In this document: one piece after another, positions 63,683 to 64,000 of the stretch | How positions within the stretch are numbered: the stretch's first letter is position 1 | How the letters are laid out: every line of letters starts with the position of its first letter | From: Erythrobacteraceae bacterium Alg239-R51 | Lineage (GTDB): Bacteria; Pseudomonadota; Alphaproteobacteria; Sphingomonadales; Sphingomonadaceae | Reading direction: 5' to 3' | Assembly: GCA_947331495.1 (NCBI GenBank) | Contig: CAMZOI010000001.1 | Span: forward strand, 1,674,001 to 1,738,000 | DNA: 64,000 bases | Translations under genes and position numbers: made by a program | Notes under the pieces: generated by a model | What the model was told of the DNA's origin: nothing | The model's database searches: none | What the model saw: only the letters and a program-made list of their open reading frames with translations

Positions 63683-64000
63683 ATGGCCGAGACAGCCGAG
63701 AATAATGTCACCCCCATCAGCGCCGACAGCAATCTGACCGACGAGCAGAAGCGTGAAAAACTGCGTGAGCGGATCGAAGCTGGCGAAAGGCGTCACGAAG
63801 AACGCAGCTTTGCCGACCAAGCCAAGGACGCTGCCGACAGCGCAGTCGAATTTACGAAGAAGCATCCGATCGCAGTTATCGGTGGTGCGATCGTGATCGG
63901 AATTGCAATTGGTGCAATGACCCGGCCGGGACGTCGGCTTGGCAGGCGGGGCGGCGCACTCGCTGCCGTAGCTGCGGACGCTGCCATGGCGTATGGCGCG
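63683..64000 (+). CDS. Small helical, membrane-anchored protein, 3' end cut by window edge
   Basis: The first 106 residues are visible: a charged region (LTDEQKREKLRERIEAGERRHEERSFADQAKDAADSAVEFTKKHP), then a membrane helix (IAVIGGAIVIGIAIGAM) and a Gly/Arg-rich stretch. It resembles DUF883-type anchors. A perfect GGAGG lies eight bases before the ATG. Its own EcfG-type promoter suggests independent stress control. The right end is missing. Confidence 0.8.
   Translation, partial: MAETAENNVTPISADSNLTDEQKREKLRERIEAGERRHEERSFADQAKDAADSAVEFTKKHPIAVIGGAIVIGIAIGAMTRPGRRLGRRGGALAAVAADAAMAYGA

Overview
This 64 kb window is GC-rich, densely coded chromosomal DNA from an alphaproteobacterium. It is most likely from order Sphingomonadales, in or near the Erythrobacteraceae. 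The reasons are: (i) a PEP-CTERM protein of the 'cistern' type seen in sphingomonads; (ii) general-stress promoters of the alphaproteobacterial EcfG type (GGAAC-N16/17-CGTT); (iii) a RibB with a degenerate GTP-cyclohydrolase-like tail and an N-terminal helix-turn-helix; (iv) separate glyQ and glyS genes followed by pyruvate phosphate dikinase; and (v) a dispersed inverted-repeat (REP-like) family built around CCTTCGACAAGCTCAGG. There is one tRNA and no rRNA, phage, integrase, transposase or CRISPR array.

Layout. 1-12.4 kb: rsmI (cut by the left edge) divergent from an LpoA-like lipoprotein, parE, an alpha/beta-hydrolase-OsmC fusion, a MoxR ATPase and its VWA partner split by an inverted soluble chemoreceptor, a small exported protein, a NamZ-type muramidase coupled to a DOMON-like protein, and tyrS. 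12.4-21.7 kb: PilZ protein, MFS transporter-cysK, dienelactone hydrolase, a small membrane protein, acyl-CoA dehydrogenase with a MerR regulator that has a clear operator, hisI, a hairpin-rich non-coding stretch, and comF divergent from a methyltransferase. 21.7-31.4 kb: glyQ-glyS-ppdK on the minus strand, two tandem TraB/GumN proteins, rplY and pth. 31.4-41.8 kb: CPBP protease, Tat-exported SDR, PEP-CTERM protein, TPR lipoprotein, ychF, an ENPP-like phosphodiesterase lipoprotein, DUF1206 protein, MaoC dehydratase, a lipoprotein and mutL. 42.0-47.7 kb: the complete rod-shape operon mreB-mreC-mreD-mrdA-rodA. 47.8-56.8 kb: tRNA-Lys(CTT), then an accessory-looking cluster (HTTM-like membrane protein, asparagine-synthase-type amidotransferase, sulfotransferase, GT-A-like transferase, DCC thiol-disulfide protein, fused ABC exporter/flippase, GT4 glycosyltransferase). 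57-62 kb: ribB-ribH, then a minus-strand eno-kinase-lipocalin-like operon. 62.2-64 kb: a four-gene cassette of small stress-type membrane proteins (DUF883-like, holin-like and two unknowns) with two EcfG promoters, running off the right edge.

How the parts fit. Most of the window is housekeeping: translation (tyrS, glyQS, rplY, pth, ychF, rsmI), cell wall and shape (mre/mrd, LpoA-like, NamZ), DNA topology and repair (parE, mutL), and central or cofactor metabolism (ppdK, eno, cysK, hisI, ribBH). The strongest candidates for something new are the 47.9-56.8 kb cluster, which looks like a pathway making and exporting a sulfated and possibly amidated glycoconjugate or small molecule; a repeat pair translated in frame inside glyS; the HTH-RibB fusion with a repeated motif in its own upstream region; three sequence-supported EcfG promoters; and the structured region at 19.9-20.1 kb.
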